A stretch of DNA of 10,047 nucleotides from Tateyamaria sp. (GCA_018668195.1 JABITU010000042.1:1-10047), one strand, 5' to 3'. Counted from the first letter of the stretch, positions 1 through 8,644 are shown. Notes: generated by a model from the letters alone, not told the origin. Made by a program: numbers and translations.

Positions 1-140
1 AAGTGCCATTAGTTGTGCGGCTTGAGGGCACGAATGTGCAGCAGGGCAAAGATATCATCAACAATTCTGGCCTTGACGTGATTGCGGCTGACGACCTCAA
101 GGACGGCGCCCAAAAGATAGTTTCAGCTGTCAAAGGCTAA
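1..140 (+). CDS. sucC: Succinyl-CoA synthetase (ADP/GDP-forming) beta subunit, 3' end only
   Basis: This is the last 45 codons of the beta subunit; the first complete codon is at 3 and the stop is TAA at 138-140. The beta subunit contributes the nucleotide-binding ATP-grasp part of the cytosolic enzyme that turns succinyl-CoA plus phosphate and NDP into succinate, CoA and NTP. The visible residues include [17 protein letters not shown], the conserved C-terminal ligase segment of the family, and the end (KIVSAVKG) is where beta subunits normally finish. The following sucD encodes the partner subunit, which supports the call. The rest of the gene lies left of the window, so start, promoter and nucleotide specificity cannot be seen. 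Confidence 0.95.
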   Translation, partial: VPLVVRLEGTNVQQGKDIINNSGLDVIAADDLKDGAQKIVSAVKG

Positions 141-354
141 GAGACGATGTTCGCGTTTCCAGCAATTCCTGCCGCTGCCCCGTGTATTCGACGCAGCCAC
201 CTCGAAACAGTAGGGTCTATTATGATGGGCGGGCGCTTGAATGGAAATCCGTTGGCACAAGACTTCACGATCTGTGCCCCAACCGCAGACATTTTCACGG
301 GCCACATGCGCTCGTTTACTCAAACAAGGGTATGACCCCAAGGAGACGCCAGAC
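141..354. other. sucC-sucD spacer with a weak stem-loop; no convincing gene
   Basis: This 214-base gap is unusually long between two subunit genes of one enzyme. It holds an imperfect stem-loop: GTTGGCACA (251-259) can pair with TGTGCCCCAAC (273-283) with a two-base bulge around a 13-base loop. An open frame of 62 codons (147-335) starts 6 bases after the sucC stop, but it has no clear ribosome binding site, no recognisable motif and an amino-acid make-up like translated noncoding DNA, so it is not called a gene. No sigma-70-like promoter with both boxes was found. The end of the gap carries the sucD ribosome binding site. Confidence 0.5.
340..346 (+). promoter_or_regulatory. Ribosome binding site fixing the sucD start
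   Basis: AAGGAGA lies 8 bases before the ATG at 355. The frame is open further upstream to an ATG at 241, but that ATG has no such site. The protein from 355 begins [15 protein letters not shown], which is where SucD proteins normally begin. Confidence 0.9.
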
Positions 355-1239
355 ATGGCCGTATTGATTGACGAAAACACCAAAGTGATCTGTCAGGGCC
401 TCACCGGCTCGCAAGGGACATTTCACACCGAACAGGCCATTGCCTACGGCACCAAGATGGTTGGTGGCGTAACTCCGGGCAAGGGCGGGATGACCCACCT
501 TGATCTGCCTGTCTTCAACTCCGTGCACGAGGCGATGGACGTGACCGACGCGAATGCTTCCGTCATCTACGTGCCGCCGCCCTTTGCCGCAGATTCGATC
601 CTTGAAGCTATTGACGCTGAAATGCCCCTCATCGTGTGCATCACCGAAGGCATCCCCGTGCTTGACATGATGAAGGTGCAGCGCGCGCTCGAAGGATCCA
701 GTTCGCGCCTCATCGGCCCCAACTGCCCCGGTGTGATCACGCCGGATGCCTGCAAGATCGGAATTATGCCCGGCCACATCCATAAACGTGGGTCATGCGG
801 AGTTGTATCTCGTTCTGGCACGCTGACATATGAGGCGGTCAAGCAAACCACCGATCTGGGCATCGGACAGTCAAGCGCCGTGGGCATCGGCGGTGACCCG
901 ATCAAGGGCACCGAGCATATCGACGTGCTCGAGATGTTCCTTGCCGACCCCGAGACGACAAGCATCATCATGATCGGCGAAATCGGAGGTTCGGCCGAAG
1001 AAGATGCCGCACAGTTTCTCGCTGATGAGAAAAGGGCGGGGCGCTGGAAGCCCACCGCCGGGTTCATCGCGGGCCGCACCGCCCCTCCGGGCCGCCGCAT
1101 GGGACATGCGGGCGCGATTGTGGCGGGCGGCAAAGGTGGCGCCGAAGACAAGATCGAAGCTATGCGCGCCGCAGGTATCGTCGTGGCCGACAGCCCGGCG
1201 ACGTTGGGTGAGGCAGTGATGGAAGCGATCAACGGCTAA
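355..1239 (+). CDS. sucD: Succinyl-CoA synthetase (ADP/GDP-forming) alpha subunit
   Basis: At 294 residues this is the usual length for the alpha subunit, which binds CoA and carries the phosphohistidine intermediate of the reversible succinyl-CoA to succinate step of the TCA cycle. The N-terminal CoA-binding Rossmann domain shows [10 protein letters not shown] (residues 15-24). The ligase domain shows [10 protein letters not shown] (121-130) and SRSGTLTYE (152-160). The active-site histidine is His251 in [11 protein letters not shown], matching the phosphorylated His246 of the E. coli enzyme. The start at 355 is chosen from the ribosome binding site at 340-346 and from family length; an upstream in-frame ATG at 241 would add 38 unrelated residues. 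It follows sucC, its obligate partner, and is followed with no gap by the gene at 1240. Function is certain from sequence; nucleotide preference is not visible. Confidence 0.98.
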   Translation: MAVLIDENTKVICQGLTGSQGTFHTEQAIAYGTKMVGGVTPGKGGMTHLDLPVFNSVHEAMDVTDANASVIYVPPPFAADSILEAIDAEMPLIVCITEGIPVLDMMKVQRALEGSSSRLIGPNCPGVITPDACKIGIMPGHIHKRGSCGVVSRSGTLTYEAVKQTTDLGIGQSSAVGIGGDPIKGTEHIDVLEMFLADPETTSIIMIGEIGGSAEEDAAQFLADEKRAGRWKPTAGFIAGRTAPPGRRMGHAGAIVAGGKGGAEDKIEAMRAAGIVVADSPATLGEAVMEAING

Positions 1240-1917
1240 ATGCTGAGACGGCTGCCATATGTGTTGAGGGCATCCCCCGGCCGCGGGTGGGGGAGTATCC
1301 CCCGGCCGGGGGGGCGGTCGGGGGATGCCCGGCGTGTCCGCCGGGTCTGTGCATTGGCCATCGTTGCACTAGCAACACTAACGTCGTTTGGGTCGGCACA
1401 AACCGAAAATGATGTGTTTGCTTGTGCAGAACCCGGCACCACATTTGACGGACTTAAAGAAACATTTGCCAGTCTCAGTTGGACACAAACCACACCGGAC
1501 AACAGTGACATCTTTCGGCAAGTGATATTCTTGGGAAATGTCGACGCACTAAACCCTGAATCTTGGTCGGCGACTGCGAAATGGGCAGACCGCTTGTCAG
1601 AAGGTGTGACACAACGCACGCAAGCAGTTTACGCATTGGATAATAGTGCTGTCGTGCTAGAATTTCGGGACGATGGCGCGATTGTTTGTTTGTTTGTGTC
1701 AGATAAGACGCTCGGCCATGCGTTTGAAAACAAATTCCCACAACTCAAGTTACGCCAATTCGGAGAACGGCATTTCGGCTGGTTTGATCAGCCGGACTTA
1801 AAAGTCTCGGCAGCGTTTCTTTATCAATCTGCACATGAACTTGCAGAGTATTCAGACGGCAGGCGTTCGTCTGCAACAATCGTCAACAAATCAGCCTCAG
1901 AAAAAGAGGATCAATGA
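1240..1917 (+). CDS. Unrecognised exported protein with a palindrome-expanded signal peptide
   Basis: The gene is not recognised. The ATG directly follows the sucD stop (TAAATG), and no better in-frame ATG or GTG exists except GTG at 1261, so initiation probably depends on translational coupling; the upstream GGAAG (1221-1225) is weak and rather far. The 225-residue product has a basic stretch (RRVRRV, 31-36), a hydrophobic core (about 37-50) and a likely signal-peptidase site after GSA (53), so the mature protein of about 172 residues is probably periplasmic. It contains two cysteines (Cys62, Cys150) that could form a disulfide, and it has a charged C-terminus. Residues about 11-30 (rich in G, R and P) are encoded by the palindrome at 1268-1330. 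The body of the gene is visibly less G/C-rich than sucD or sucA. Its stop is one base before sucA, so it belongs to the operon, but nothing links it to the dehydrogenase complex. Confidence 0.7.
   Translation: MLRRLPYVLRASPGRGWGSIPRPGGRSGDARRVRRVCALAIVALATLTSFGSAQTENDVFACAEPGTTFDGLKETFASLSWTQTTPDNSDIFRQVIFLGNVDALNPESWSATAKWADRLSEGVTQRTQAVYALDNSAVVLEFRDDGAIVCLFVSDKTLGHAFENKFPQLKLRQFGERHFGWFDQPDLKVSAAFLYQSAHELAEYSDGRRSSATIVNKSASEKEDQ
1268..1330. repeat. 63-base G/C-rich palindromic element inside a reading frame
   Basis: GGGCATCCCCCGGCCGC (1268-1284) pairs with GCGGTCGGGGGATGCCC (1314-1330) over 17 positions with one G-T wobble. Between them, GGGGGA (1289-1294) and TCCCCC (1298-1303) form an inner hairpin with a 3-base loop, and CCCCC (1299-1303) could instead pair with GGGGG (1308-1312). 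The composition differs sharply from the A/T-richer sequence on its right. It resembles the short G/C palindromes scattered between genes in many Rhodobacterales genomes (from memory, not checked). Its length is a multiple of three, so it keeps the frame of the 1240-1917 gene open. In RNA it would form a very stable structure 25-30 bases downstream of that gene's start. Confidence 0.8.
1904..1910 (+). promoter_or_regulatory. Ribosome binding site fixing the sucA start
   Basis: AAGAGGA ends 8 bases before ATG 1919. An in-frame ATG at 1835 would overlap the preceding gene by 83 bases and add 28 residues not typical of the family, so 1919 is preferred. The site lies within the last codons of the upstream gene, suggesting coupled translation. 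Confidence 0.85.
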
Positions 1918-1918
1918 G

Positions 1919-4876
1919 ATGACCAACCAATCCCCCAACGACCAGTTTCATGCCTCGTCCTTCATGCAGGGACACAATGCGGAATATCTAGAACAGATGT
2001 ACGCGCGCTATGCGGGCGATCCGAATGCCGTCGACGAGGCATGGCAGGCGTTTTTCAAGGCGATGGGGGATGATGAGGTTTCGGTCAAGCATCAAGCCTC
2101 TGGACCAAGCTGGGCGCGCACCGATTGGCCCCCCATGCCGGGCGATGACCTGACTCAGGCGCTTACCGGCGAATGGGCCGCTCAGGCAGAGGTCAAAGGG
2201 GCGGGCGACAAGATCAAGGCCAAGGCGACCGAAACGGGCGTTGAAGTGTCCAGCGATCAGATCAAGCGTGCCGTGCTTGACAGTATCCGCGCCCTGATGA
2301 TCATCCGTGCCTATCGCATCCGGGGTCATCTGGTCGCTGAGCTTGATCCACTTGGTATGCGTGAAAACATTCCCCACCCGGAACTCGACCCGAAATCCTA
2401 TGGGTTTACCGAGGCCGACATAGACCGCCCAATCTTTATCGACAAGGTGCTGGGCCTTGACATCGCCACCATGCGCGAGATCATCGACATTGTAAAACGC
2501 ACGTATTGCGGCACCTTTGCGTTGCAATACATGCATATCTCTGACCCCGAAGAGGCCGGTTGGCTCAAAGAGCGCATCGAAGGACTGGGCAAGGAAATTC
2601 AGTTCACCCGCGAGGGCCGAAAGGCGATCCTGAATAAGATGGTCGAGGCCGAGGGCTTTGAAAAATTCCTCCATGTCAAATACATGGGGACCAAACGTTT
2701 TGGTCTGGACGGCGGCGAAAGCCTGATCCCCGCGATGGAGCAGATCATCAAGCGCGGCGGGGCGCTTGGCCTGAAGGAAATTGTTATCGGCATGCCCCAT
2801 CGGGGGCGGCTGAGCGTGTTGGCGAATGTGATGGCCAAACCGTACCGGGCGATTTTCAACGAGTTTCAGGGCGGCAGTTTCAAACCCGAAGACGTTGACG
2901 GCTCGGGCGATGTGAAATACCACCTTGGTGCGTCGTCAGACCGTGACTTTGATGGCAATTCGGTGCACCTGAGCCTCACGGCGAACCCCAGCCATCTTGA
3001 GGCGGTGAACCCGGTTGTTCTGGGCAAGGTGCGCGCAAAGCAGGACCAGCTGAATGACGCCGAGCGCACGGCGGTGATGCCGATCCTGCTGCATGGCGAT
3101 GCTGCTTTTGCCGGTCAGGGCGTCGTGGCAGAGTGTTTCGCGCTCTCAGGCCTCAAGGGCCACAAGGCCGGTGGCACTATGCATATCGTCGTGAACAACC
3201 AAATCGGCTTTACCACGGCACCGCATTTTTCGCGTTCCAGCCCCTATCCAACCGACAACGCGCTGGTGGTTGAGGCCCCTATTTTCCACGTGAACGGTGA
3301 TGACCCCGAAGCGGTTGTGCATGCCGCCAAGGTCGCCACCGAATTCCGCCAGAAATTCCACAAAGACGTAGTTATCGACATCTTCTGCTATCGCCGATTT
3401 GGCCATAACGAGGGCGACGAGCCCATGTTCACCAACCCAGTGATGTACAAGCGGATCAAAAAACACAAAACTACGCTGACGCTTTACACAGAGCGTCTTG
3501 TCCGCGACGGGCTAATCCCCGAAGGCGAAATTGAGGACATGAAAGCTACCTTCCAAGCTTACATGAATGACGAATTCGAGGCGGGCAAAGACTACCGGCC
3601 GAATAAAGCAGACTGGCTTGACGGCAAATGGTCTCATCTGGATCGCAACAAAGAAGACTACCAACGCGGCAAAACCGCCATCCCACCCGAAACGTTTGCC
3701 GACGTGGGCCGCGCCCTTTCGACACCACCTGACGGCTTTCCGGTGCACAAGACGGTCGGTCGGATCCTGGACACCAAGAAAGCGATGTTCGACAGCAAAG
3801 AAGGGTTTGATTGGGCCACCAGCGAGGCGCTTGCCTTTGGATCTCTATTGACCGAAGGCTACCCTGTACGGCTTTCGGGTCAGGACAGCACACGTGGGAC
3901 CTTCAGCCAACGCCATTCAGGGTTGATCGATCAGGACACCGAAGAGCGTTATTTCCCGCTAAACAGCGTACGCGCTGGCCAAGCCCAGTACGAGGTGATC
4001 GATTCAATGCTGTCGGAATACGCAGTTCTGGGCTTTGAATATGGCTACAGTCTGGCAGAGCCCAACGCACTGACTCTTTGGGAAGCGCAATTTGGTGATT
4101 TCGCCAACGGTGCGCAAATCATGTTTGATCAGTTCATTAGTTCTGGTGAATCGAAATGGCTTCGGATGTCGGGCCTTGTTGTGCTGCTGCCCCATGGGTT
4201 CGAAGGGCAGGGCCCCGAACACTCTTCTGCGCGACTGGAACGTTTTCTGCAAATGTGCGGTCAAGACAACTGGATCGTTGCGAATTGTACGACACCTGCG
4301 AACTACTTTCACATCCTGCGCCGACAGATCCACCGCGACTTCCGAAAGCCTCTGATTCTGATGACGCCCAAGTCACTGTTGCGTCACAAACTGGCCGTTT
4401 CAAAGGCAGACGAATTTACAACCGGGTCGTCCTTCCACCGTGTATTGTGGGACGATGCCCAGCAGGGCAATTCCGAGACAACGCTTGTCAGTGACAGCAA
4501 CATCAAGCGCGTGGTGATGTGTTCGGGCAAGGTATATTACGACTTGCTTGAAGAGCGTGACGCGCGTGGCATTGAGGACGTGTACCTGATGCGAGTCGAA
4601 CAGTTCTATCCGTTCCCTGCCATCAGTTTGGTCAAAGAATTAGAACGGTTCAAAGGGGCCGAGATAATTTGGTGTCAAGAAGAACCCAAGAACCAAGGTG
4701 CCTGGAGCTTTATCGAACCTAACATCGAATGGGTCCTGACCCGGATAGGTGCTCAAAACACCCGGCCACAATACGTTGGCCGGACTACATCCGCCTCACC
4801 AGCCACCGGCCTTGCCAGCCAGCACAAAGCCCAACAAGCCGCGCTCGTCGACGAAGCGCTGACCGTTAAAGGATAA
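1919..4876 (+). CDS. sucA: 2-Oxoglutarate dehydrogenase E1 component (thiamine diphosphate-dependent)
   Basis: The 985-residue product is the usual length for E1o. It decarboxylates 2-oxoglutarate and transfers the succinyl group to the lipoyl arms of SucB, in the cytosol. The N-terminal E1o segment that helps bind the complex is present ([19 protein letters not shown], 13-31). Next come GMPHRGRL (291-298) and [14 protein letters not shown] (354-367). The thiamine diphosphate site runs from GDAAFAGQG (393-401) to NNQIGF (426-431), followed by FGHNEGDEP (494-502). The pyrimidine-binding half has [14 protein letters not shown] (653-666), a [20 protein letters not shown] segment (708-727) and [10 protein letters not shown] (763-772). 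No frameshift or missing motif was seen. The start is set by the ribosome binding site at 1904-1910. One base separates it from the preceding gene and four from sucB, consistent with one transcript. Confidence 0.98.
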   Translation: MTNQSPNDQFHASSFMQGHNAEYLEQMYARYAGDPNAVDEAWQAFFKAMGDDEVSVKHQASGPSWARTDWPPMPGDDLTQALTGEWAAQAEVKGAGDKIKAKATETGVEVSSDQIKRAVLDSIRALMIIRAYRIRGHLVAELDPLGMRENIPHPELDPKSYGFTEADIDRPIFIDKVLGLDIATMREIIDIVKRTYCGTFALQYMHISDPEEAGWLKERIEGLGKEIQFTREGRKAILNKMVEAEGFEKFLHVKYMGTKRFGLDGGESLIPAMEQIIKRGGALGLKEIVIGMPHRGRLSVLANVMAKPYRAIFNEFQGGSFKPEDVDGSGDVKYHLGASSDRDFDGNSVHLSLTANPSHLEAVNPVVLGKVRAKQDQLNDAERTAVMPILLHGDAAFAGQGVVAECFALSGLKGHKAGGTMHIVVNNQIGFTTAPHFSRSSPYPTDNALVVEAPIFHVNGDDPEAVVHAAKVATEFRQKFHKDVVIDIFCYRRFGHNEGDEPMFTNPVMYKRIKKHKTTLTLYTERLVRDGLIPEGEIEDMKATFQAYMNDEFEAGKDYRPNKADWLDGKWSHLDRNKEDYQRGKTAIPPETFADVGRALSTPPDGFPVHKTVGRILDTKKAMFDSKEGFDWATSEALAFGSLLTEGYPVRLSGQDSTRGTFSQRHSGLIDQDTEERYFPLNSVRAGQAQYEVIDSMLSEYAVLGFEYGYSLAEPNALTLWEAQFGDFANGAQIMFDQFISSGESKWLRMSGLVVLLPHGFEGQGPEHSSARLERFLQMCGQDNWIVANCTTPANYFHILRRQIHRDFRKPLILMTPKSLLRHKLAVSKADEFTTGSSFHRVLWDDAQQGNSETTLVSDSNIKRVVMCSGKVYYDLLEERDARGIEDVYLMRVEQFYPFPAISLVKELERFKGAEIIWCQEEPKNQGAWSFIEPNIEWVLTRIGAQNTRPQYVGRTTSASPATGLASQHKAQQAALVDEALTVKG

Positions 4877-4880
4877 GACT

Positions 4881-6386
4881 ATGACCACTGAAGTCCGTGT
4901 GCCCACCCTGGGCGAAAGCGTCACCGAGGCAACCGTTGCAACCTGGTTCAAAAAGCCCGGAGATGCAGTCAATGTGGATGAGATGCTATGTGAGCTGGAA
5001 ACTGACAAGGTCACAGTCGAAGTGCCTTCGCCCATTGCAGGGGCCCTTGGCGATATAATTGCACCCGAAGGGCAAACAGTTGGCGTTGACGCTTTATTGG
5101 CAACCATTCGTGAAGAGGCTGCAGCATCTGGCGACGCGCCCAAGCACAAGGCCAACACGAACCCAGCCACTGACGCGGGCAGCGCCCTTGTCAATGTAAT
5201 GGTCCCGACCCTGGGCGAATCCGTCACCGAAGCAACCGTCAGTACTTGGTTCAAAGCCGTTGGCGACGCAGTGACCCAAGACGAAATGATCTGCGAGTTA
5301 GAAACTGACAAGGTTAGCATCGAAGTCCCAGCCCCCGCAGCTGGCGTGTTAACCGAAATCACTGCGGTCGAAGGGGCGACCGTGGGTGCCAGTGCCAAGC
5401 TGGCGGTGATCTCGGCCTCTGGTGCCGTAGCCGGCGGCGCAGCACCCACTGCGGCGGCTGCACATCCTGTCGCAGCAGCGTCCCGCAGTACGGACGTAGA
5501 AGACGCGCCATCCGCCAAGAAGGCCATGGCAGAAGCAGGCCTGTCCCGCGATCAGATAATTGGAACAGGCCGTGATGGCCGCGTCATGAAGGATGATGTA
5601 ACCCGCGCTGTTGCCGTGGCCGCCAGTGCCCCTGCGCCGGTTTCAACACCTGCTATGCCTCGCGCGCCGGTCGCTGCGGATGATGCCGCCCGCGAGGAGC
5701 GCGTCAAAATGACTCGCCTGCGGCAGACCATCGCCAAGCGTCTCAAGGACAGCCAAAACACCGCAGCCATGCTCACCACCTATAATGAGGTCGACATGAC
5801 CGAGGTGATGGCGCTTCGGAACGAGTATAAAGACCTTTTTGCAAAGAAACACGGCGTCAAACTGGGCTTCATGTCCTTTTTTACCAAGGCCTGCTGCCAC
5901 GCGCTGCGCGAAGTGCCGGAAGTCAACGCGGAAATCGACGGTACCGACGTTGTGTACAAGAACTTTGTGCATATGGGCATCGCTGCCGGAACCCCTCAGG
6001 GCCTTGTCGTTCCCGTGATCCGCGATGCAGGCTCAATGAGTTTTGCCGCCATCGAGAAGGCCATCGCCGAAAAAGGTGCCCGCGCCCGCGATGGCAAGCT
6101 GTCGATGGCCGAAATGCAGGGCGGCACATTCACAATCTCCAACGGCGGCGTCTATGGTTCGCTGATGTCTTCGCCCATCCTGAACCCACCGCAATCGGGC
6201 ATTCTGGGCATGCACAAGATTCAGGACAGACCCATGGCTATTGGCGGTCAGGTCGTGATCCGACCCATGATGTATCTGGCGCTTAGCTATGATCACCGGA
6301 TCGTGGATGGCAAAGGGGCGGTTACGTTCCTTGTGCGCGTGAAAGAGGCGCTTGAAGATCCACGCCGGTTGCTGATGGACTTGTAA
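4881..6386 (+). CDS. sucB: 2-Oxoglutarate dehydrogenase E2, dihydrolipoyl succinyltransferase with two lipoyl domains
   Basis: This 501-residue core protein moves the succinyl group from E1 to CoA. It has two lipoyl domains (about 2-77 and 103-178), each with the ETDK lipoylation motif; the modified lysines would be Lys43 and Lys144. An Ala/Pro-rich linker follows, then a peripheral-subunit-binding domain (about 208-244, [10 protein letters not shown] to [12 protein letters not shown]) that holds E1 and E3, and a second linker. The catalytic acyltransferase domain (about 273-501) ends with [13 protein letters not shown], containing His472 and Asp476. Succinyl rather than acetyl specificity is inferred from the position beside sucA and from segments such as [15 protein letters not shown]. 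Many E2o proteins, including that of E. coli, have one lipoyl domain and about 400 residues, so the extra domain explains the length. The ribosome binding site AAAGGA (4868-4873) lies in the end of sucA, suggesting coupling. Confidence 0.97.
   Translation: MTTEVRVPTLGESVTEATVATWFKKPGDAVNVDEMLCELETDKVTVEVPSPIAGALGDIIAPEGQTVGVDALLATIREEAAASGDAPKHKANTNPATDAGSALVNVMVPTLGESVTEATVSTWFKAVGDAVTQDEMICELETDKVSIEVPAPAAGVLTEITAVEGATVGASAKLAVISASGAVAGGAAPTAAAAHPVAAASRSTDVEDAPSAKKAMAEAGLSRDQIIGTGRDGRVMKDDVTRAVAVAASAPAPVSTPAMPRAPVAADDAAREERVKMTRLRQTIAKRLKDSQNTAAMLTTYNEVDMTEVMALRNEYKDLFAKKHGVKLGFMSFFTKACCHALREVPEVNAEIDGTDVVYKNFVHMGIAAGTPQGLVVPVIRDAGSMSFAAIEKAIAEKGARARDGKLSMAEMQGGTFTISNGGVYGSLMSSPILNPPQSGILGMHKIQDRPMAIGGQVVIRPMMYLALSYDHRIVDGKGAVTFLVRVKEALEDPRRLLMDL
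4884..5414 (+). repeat. Tandem duplication of the lipoyl-domain coding unit in sucB
   Basis: Two copies of about 228 bases (4884-5111 and 5187-5414) lie 303 bases apart, or 101 codons. They share near-identical stretches at the DNA level, for example ACCCTGGGCGAA, GTCACCGA, GCAACCGT and GAAACTGACAAGGT. The proteins share [12 protein letters not shown] and ELETDKV. Similarity falls off towards the end of each unit. Confidence 0.85.
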
Positions 6387-6485
6387 CCAAACCCCGAATG
6401 TCTTGGGCAGGTCACTCTTGGACTTCCCATAGACCGCACCACAACTGACGCGATACCGACGTCCAAATCTCAAAGGACCAAAAGA
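6387..6485. other. sucB-lpd spacer, no gene seen
   Basis: This 99-base gap has no open frame of note. One weak imperfect stem (6400-6407 with 6426-6434, one bulged base, 18-base loop) is present without a T-run, so it is not called a terminator. The lpd ribosome binding site AAAGGA (6472-6477) ends 8 bases before the ATG. Confidence 0.5.
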
Positions 6486-7874
6486 ATGGCTTCTTACGAC
6501 GTAATCATCATCGGCTCTGGCCCCGGCGGCTATGTTTGCGCCATTCGCTGTGCGCAGTTGGGGCTGAAAACAGCTGTGGTCGAGGGGCGCGACACGCTGG
6601 GGGGCACCTGTTTGAATGTGGGCTGTATCCCGTCAAAAGCGCTTTTGCATGCCTCCCATATGCTACACGAGGCTGAGCATAACTTTGCCGCGATGGGCCT
6701 CAAGGGTAAAAGCCCTTCGGTCGATTGGAAGCAAATGCTGGCCTATAAGAACGATACAATCGGGCAGAACACCAAAGGCGTGGAATTCTTGCTAAAAAAG
6801 AACAAGGTGGATTGGCTCAAGGGTTGGGCCAGCATCCCCGCTGTGGGTCAAGTCAAGGTGGATGATGACATACATCAGGCCAAATCCATCATAATCGCAT
6901 CCGGCTCAGTGCCCTCAAGCCTGCCAGGGGTCGAGATCGACGAAAAGGTCGTTGTGACATCCACAGGCGCTTTGGAATTGGGCAAGGTTCCCAACAAGAT
7001 GGTTGTAATCGGCGCGGGCGTGATCGGCCTTGAATTGGGGTCGGTCTATAAAAGACTGGGCGCCGAGGTGCAGGTGATAGAATTTCTTGACGCGATCACA
7101 CCCGGCATGGACGCCGAAGTTCAGAAACATTTCAAAAGGACACTAACCAAGCAGGGGATCGGCTTTACCATGGGTGCTGCGGTCCAGAAGGTAGAGGCAA
7201 CCAAGACCAAGGCGAAAGTGCATTACAAGCTGCGCAAAGACGACAGCGACCACGTTATCGACGCCGACGTCGTTCTGGTGGCTACGGGGCGCAAACCCTA
7301 TGTTGATGGGCTTGGCCTCGACGGTCTAGGTATTGAAATGACGCAACGTGGACAAATCAAGGTTGATGCTCACTGGCAAACTAATACCCCCGGCATTTAC
7401 GCGATCGGCGACGTGATCGAGGGGCCGATGCTTGCACACAAAGCAGAAGACGAGGGTATGGCAGCTGCCGAACAGATCGCCGGGAAACATGGTCATGTGA
7501 ACTATAATGTGATTCCGGGTGTGATTTACACGCACCCTGAGGTCGCCAATGTTGGCAAAACTGAACAAGAGCTGAAAGACGCCGGACATGCCTATAAGGT
7601 TGGCAAGTTTTCCTTCATGGGCAATGGCCGTGCAAAGGCCAATTTTGCAGGCGATGGGTTTGTGAAAATTCTTGCCGACAAGAATACAGATCGCATTTTA
7701 GGGGCGCATATCATTGGACCAGCCGCTGGTGATCTGATCCATGAAATTTGCTTAGCAATGGAATTCGGTGCGTCAGCCGAAGATCTGGCGCTGACCTGCC
7801 ATGCGCACCCGACGTATTCGGAAGCCGTACGCGAAGCCGCGCTGGCCTGTGGCGACGGAGCAATCCACAGCTAG
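6486..7874 (+). CDS. lpdA: Dihydrolipoyl dehydrogenase (E3), FAD/NAD+ flavoprotein
   Basis: The 462-residue product has the usual E3 length. It reoxidises dihydrolipoyl groups of SucB and passes electrons through a disulfide and FAD to NAD+. The FAD-binding motif is [12 protein letters not shown] (10-21). The redox disulfide is Cys42/Cys47 in [14 protein letters not shown]. The NAD-binding motif is [20 protein letters not shown] (176-195). The second FAD segment is [20 protein letters not shown] (305-324). The C-terminal dimer domain carries the catalytic His441 and Glu446 in [14 protein letters not shown]. All key residues are present. The place directly after sucAB indicates that it serves the 2-oxoglutarate complex, although E3 is often shared with pyruvate dehydrogenase and glycine cleavage. 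It ends the operon; the next gene points the other way. Confidence 0.98.
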   Translation: MASYDVIIIGSGPGGYVCAIRCAQLGLKTAVVEGRDTLGGTCLNVGCIPSKALLHASHMLHEAEHNFAAMGLKGKSPSVDWKQMLAYKNDTIGQNTKGVEFLLKKNKVDWLKGWASIPAVGQVKVDDDIHQAKSIIIASGSVPSSLPGVEIDEKVVVTSTGALELGKVPNKMVVIGAGVIGLELGSVYKRLGAEVQVIEFLDAITPGMDAEVQKHFKRTLTKQGIGFTMGAAVQKVEATKTKAKVHYKLRKDDSDHVIDADVVLVATGRKPYVDGLGLDGLGIEMTQRGQIKVDAHWQTNTPGIYAIGDVIEGPMLAHKAEDEGMAAAEQIAGKHGHVNYNVIPGVIYTHPEVANVGKTEQELKDAGHAYKVGKFSFMGNGRAKANFAGDGFVKILADKNTDRILGAHIIGPAAGDLIHEICLAMEFGASAEDLALTCHAHPTYSEAVREAALACGDGAIHS

Positions 7875-7894
7875 GATGTTATGCAGAAATGCTG

Positions 7895-7943
7895 AATTAC
7901 CTAATGCAGTCAGAAGTCTAAGGTTTCAATGCGTTAGGTGATT
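7895..7943 (+). terminator. Possible stem-loop terminator after lpd
   Basis: AATTACCTAATGCA (7895-7908) can pair with TGCGTTAGGTGATT (7930-7943) over 14 positions, two of them G-U, around a 21-base loop. It starts 20 bases after the lpd stop, where the operon should end before the convergent gene. The stem is A/T-rich, the loop is long and no T-run follows, so it may be a processing site or chance. Confidence 0.35.
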
Positions 7944-7963
7944 GCTAATGTTTGAGGTATTGC

Positions 7964-7986
7964 GTGAAACGCCATTATGGTTTCAC
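7964..7986. terminator. Possible second stem-loop between convergent genes
   Basis: GTGAAAC (7964-7970) and GTTTCAC (7980-7986) are perfect 7-base arms with a 9-base loop. The hairpin lies between lpd and the opposing regulator gene and would work on either strand, but it has no T-run. The rest of the 7875-8021 gap shows no gene. Confidence 0.3.
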
Positions 7987-8021
7987 ATATCGTTGATACT
8001 AGAAACTACGTGCTTCTGCGT

Positions 8022-8603
8022 TCAGTCGGTCGATGCCTGCGGCAGCATCCACGCATTTAGATAGATTTTAAAGCGATCCTCAAACGCGGTCGAAGCGTGA
8101 AGCGCGCAAAATTGCAGCGACATCGACTGAATTGCAAAGCCCTGTACACCTTCGGCGATCAGCTCAGGCGATATATCCGTCCGGTAAGAACCTGCTTTTA
8201 TCCAGTCTTCGATCAGATATACATATTTGCCAAATGTATCTGCAATTGGGCCAATATTGGCGATTGCGGCAGCTCCTGAGTAGCGCAGGATCAGATCGAA
8301 AACATAGCGTTCCTGCGTCATGCAGTCATGATAGGGTTGCAGGCGCGTGATGATATCAGGGATCGTGATGGGTGGGGGAATCGCAGCCGCCTGATCCAGA
8401 CACGCATCCAGTTCTGCGCCGATCAGTATTTCCATAAGCGCATCCTTATCGCGAAAATGCGCAAAGAATGTTCCTTTGGCAACGCTGGCACCTACAACGA
8501 CCTCTTCCACACGCAATGCTTCATAACCGCTTGTTTTAACGCGCTCTTGCGCCACGGAAAGCAATCGAGACCGGGTTTGAAGCGTGCGTTTTTGAACTGC
8601 CAT
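8022..8603 (-). CDS. TetR/AcrR-family transcriptional regulator
   Basis: This 193-residue protein has the typical TetR size and layout. The N-terminal DNA-binding domain (about residues 10-57) contains a helix-turn-helix in RVEEVVVGASVAKGTFFAHF (31-50) followed by RDKDAL, the family signature. The remainder is an all-helical ligand-binding and dimer domain with no conserved sequence, so the ligand cannot be told. It is likely a dimeric repressor acting on the 8604-8700 region, controlling itself and the divergent oxidoreductase. That is inferred from the layout and from three palindromes between the genes. The ATG is preceded by AAGGGG with very short spacing (one base), and no better start is visible. 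Cysteines at 68, 94 and 166 are noted, but there is no evidence of redox sensing. Confidence 0.9.
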   Translation of the reverse strand: MAVQKRTLQTRSRLLSVAQERVKTSGYEALRVEEVVVGASVAKGTFFAHFRDKDALMEILIGAELDACLDQAAAIPPPITIPDIITRLQPYHDCMTQERYVFDLILRYSGAAAIANIGPIADTFGKYVYLIEDWIKAGSYRTDISPELIAEGVQGFAIQSMSLQFCALHASTAFEDRFKIYLNAWMLPQASTD

Positions 8604-8624
8604 ACCCCTTTTTTACATTTTTTA

Positions 8625-8636
8625 TGACCACGGTCA
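8625..8636. promoter_or_regulatory. Predicted operator O1, proximal to the tetR start
   Basis: TGACCACGGTCA is a palindrome with TGACC/GGTCA arms. It is 21 bases upstream of the regulator's ATG, a position expected for self-repression. It differs from the other two copies at one base once oriented alike. Confidence 0.7.
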
Positions 8637-8644
8637 AATTAATT

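Noticed and set aside
241..354. Upstream in-frame start for sucD at 241
   Set aside because: No ribosome binding site, and the 38 extra residues are unlike the family. ATG 355 has AAGGAGA at correct spacing.
567..1232. Long minus-strand open frame opposite sucD
   Set aside because: It is a shadow of sucD: G/C-rich third positions leave few stops on the other strand. The product is low-complexity with no motif.
1268..1330. Rho-independent terminator after sucD
   Set aside because: The stem is strong but no T-run follows on either strand, and the frame continues through it into a plausible signal peptide. A repeat element explains it better.
1835..1918. Upstream in-frame start for sucA at 1835
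   Set aside because: It would overlap the preceding gene and add atypical residues; ATG 1919 has a good ribosome binding site.
1988..2923. 311-codon minus-strand open frame opposite sucA
   Set aside because: It overlaps an intact E1 gene with all motifs, and its product shows no domain or ribosome binding site.
4796..5527. 243-codon minus-strand open frame opposite sucB
   Set aside because: The Ala/Ser/Thr/Val-rich product mirrors the lipoyl-domain coding sequence and its internal repeats, so it is an artefact of the duplication.
6400..6434. Weak stem-loop between sucB and lpd as a terminator
   Set aside because: Eight imperfect pairs, a long loop and no T-run; lpd has to be expressed with sucAB, so termination here is unlikely.
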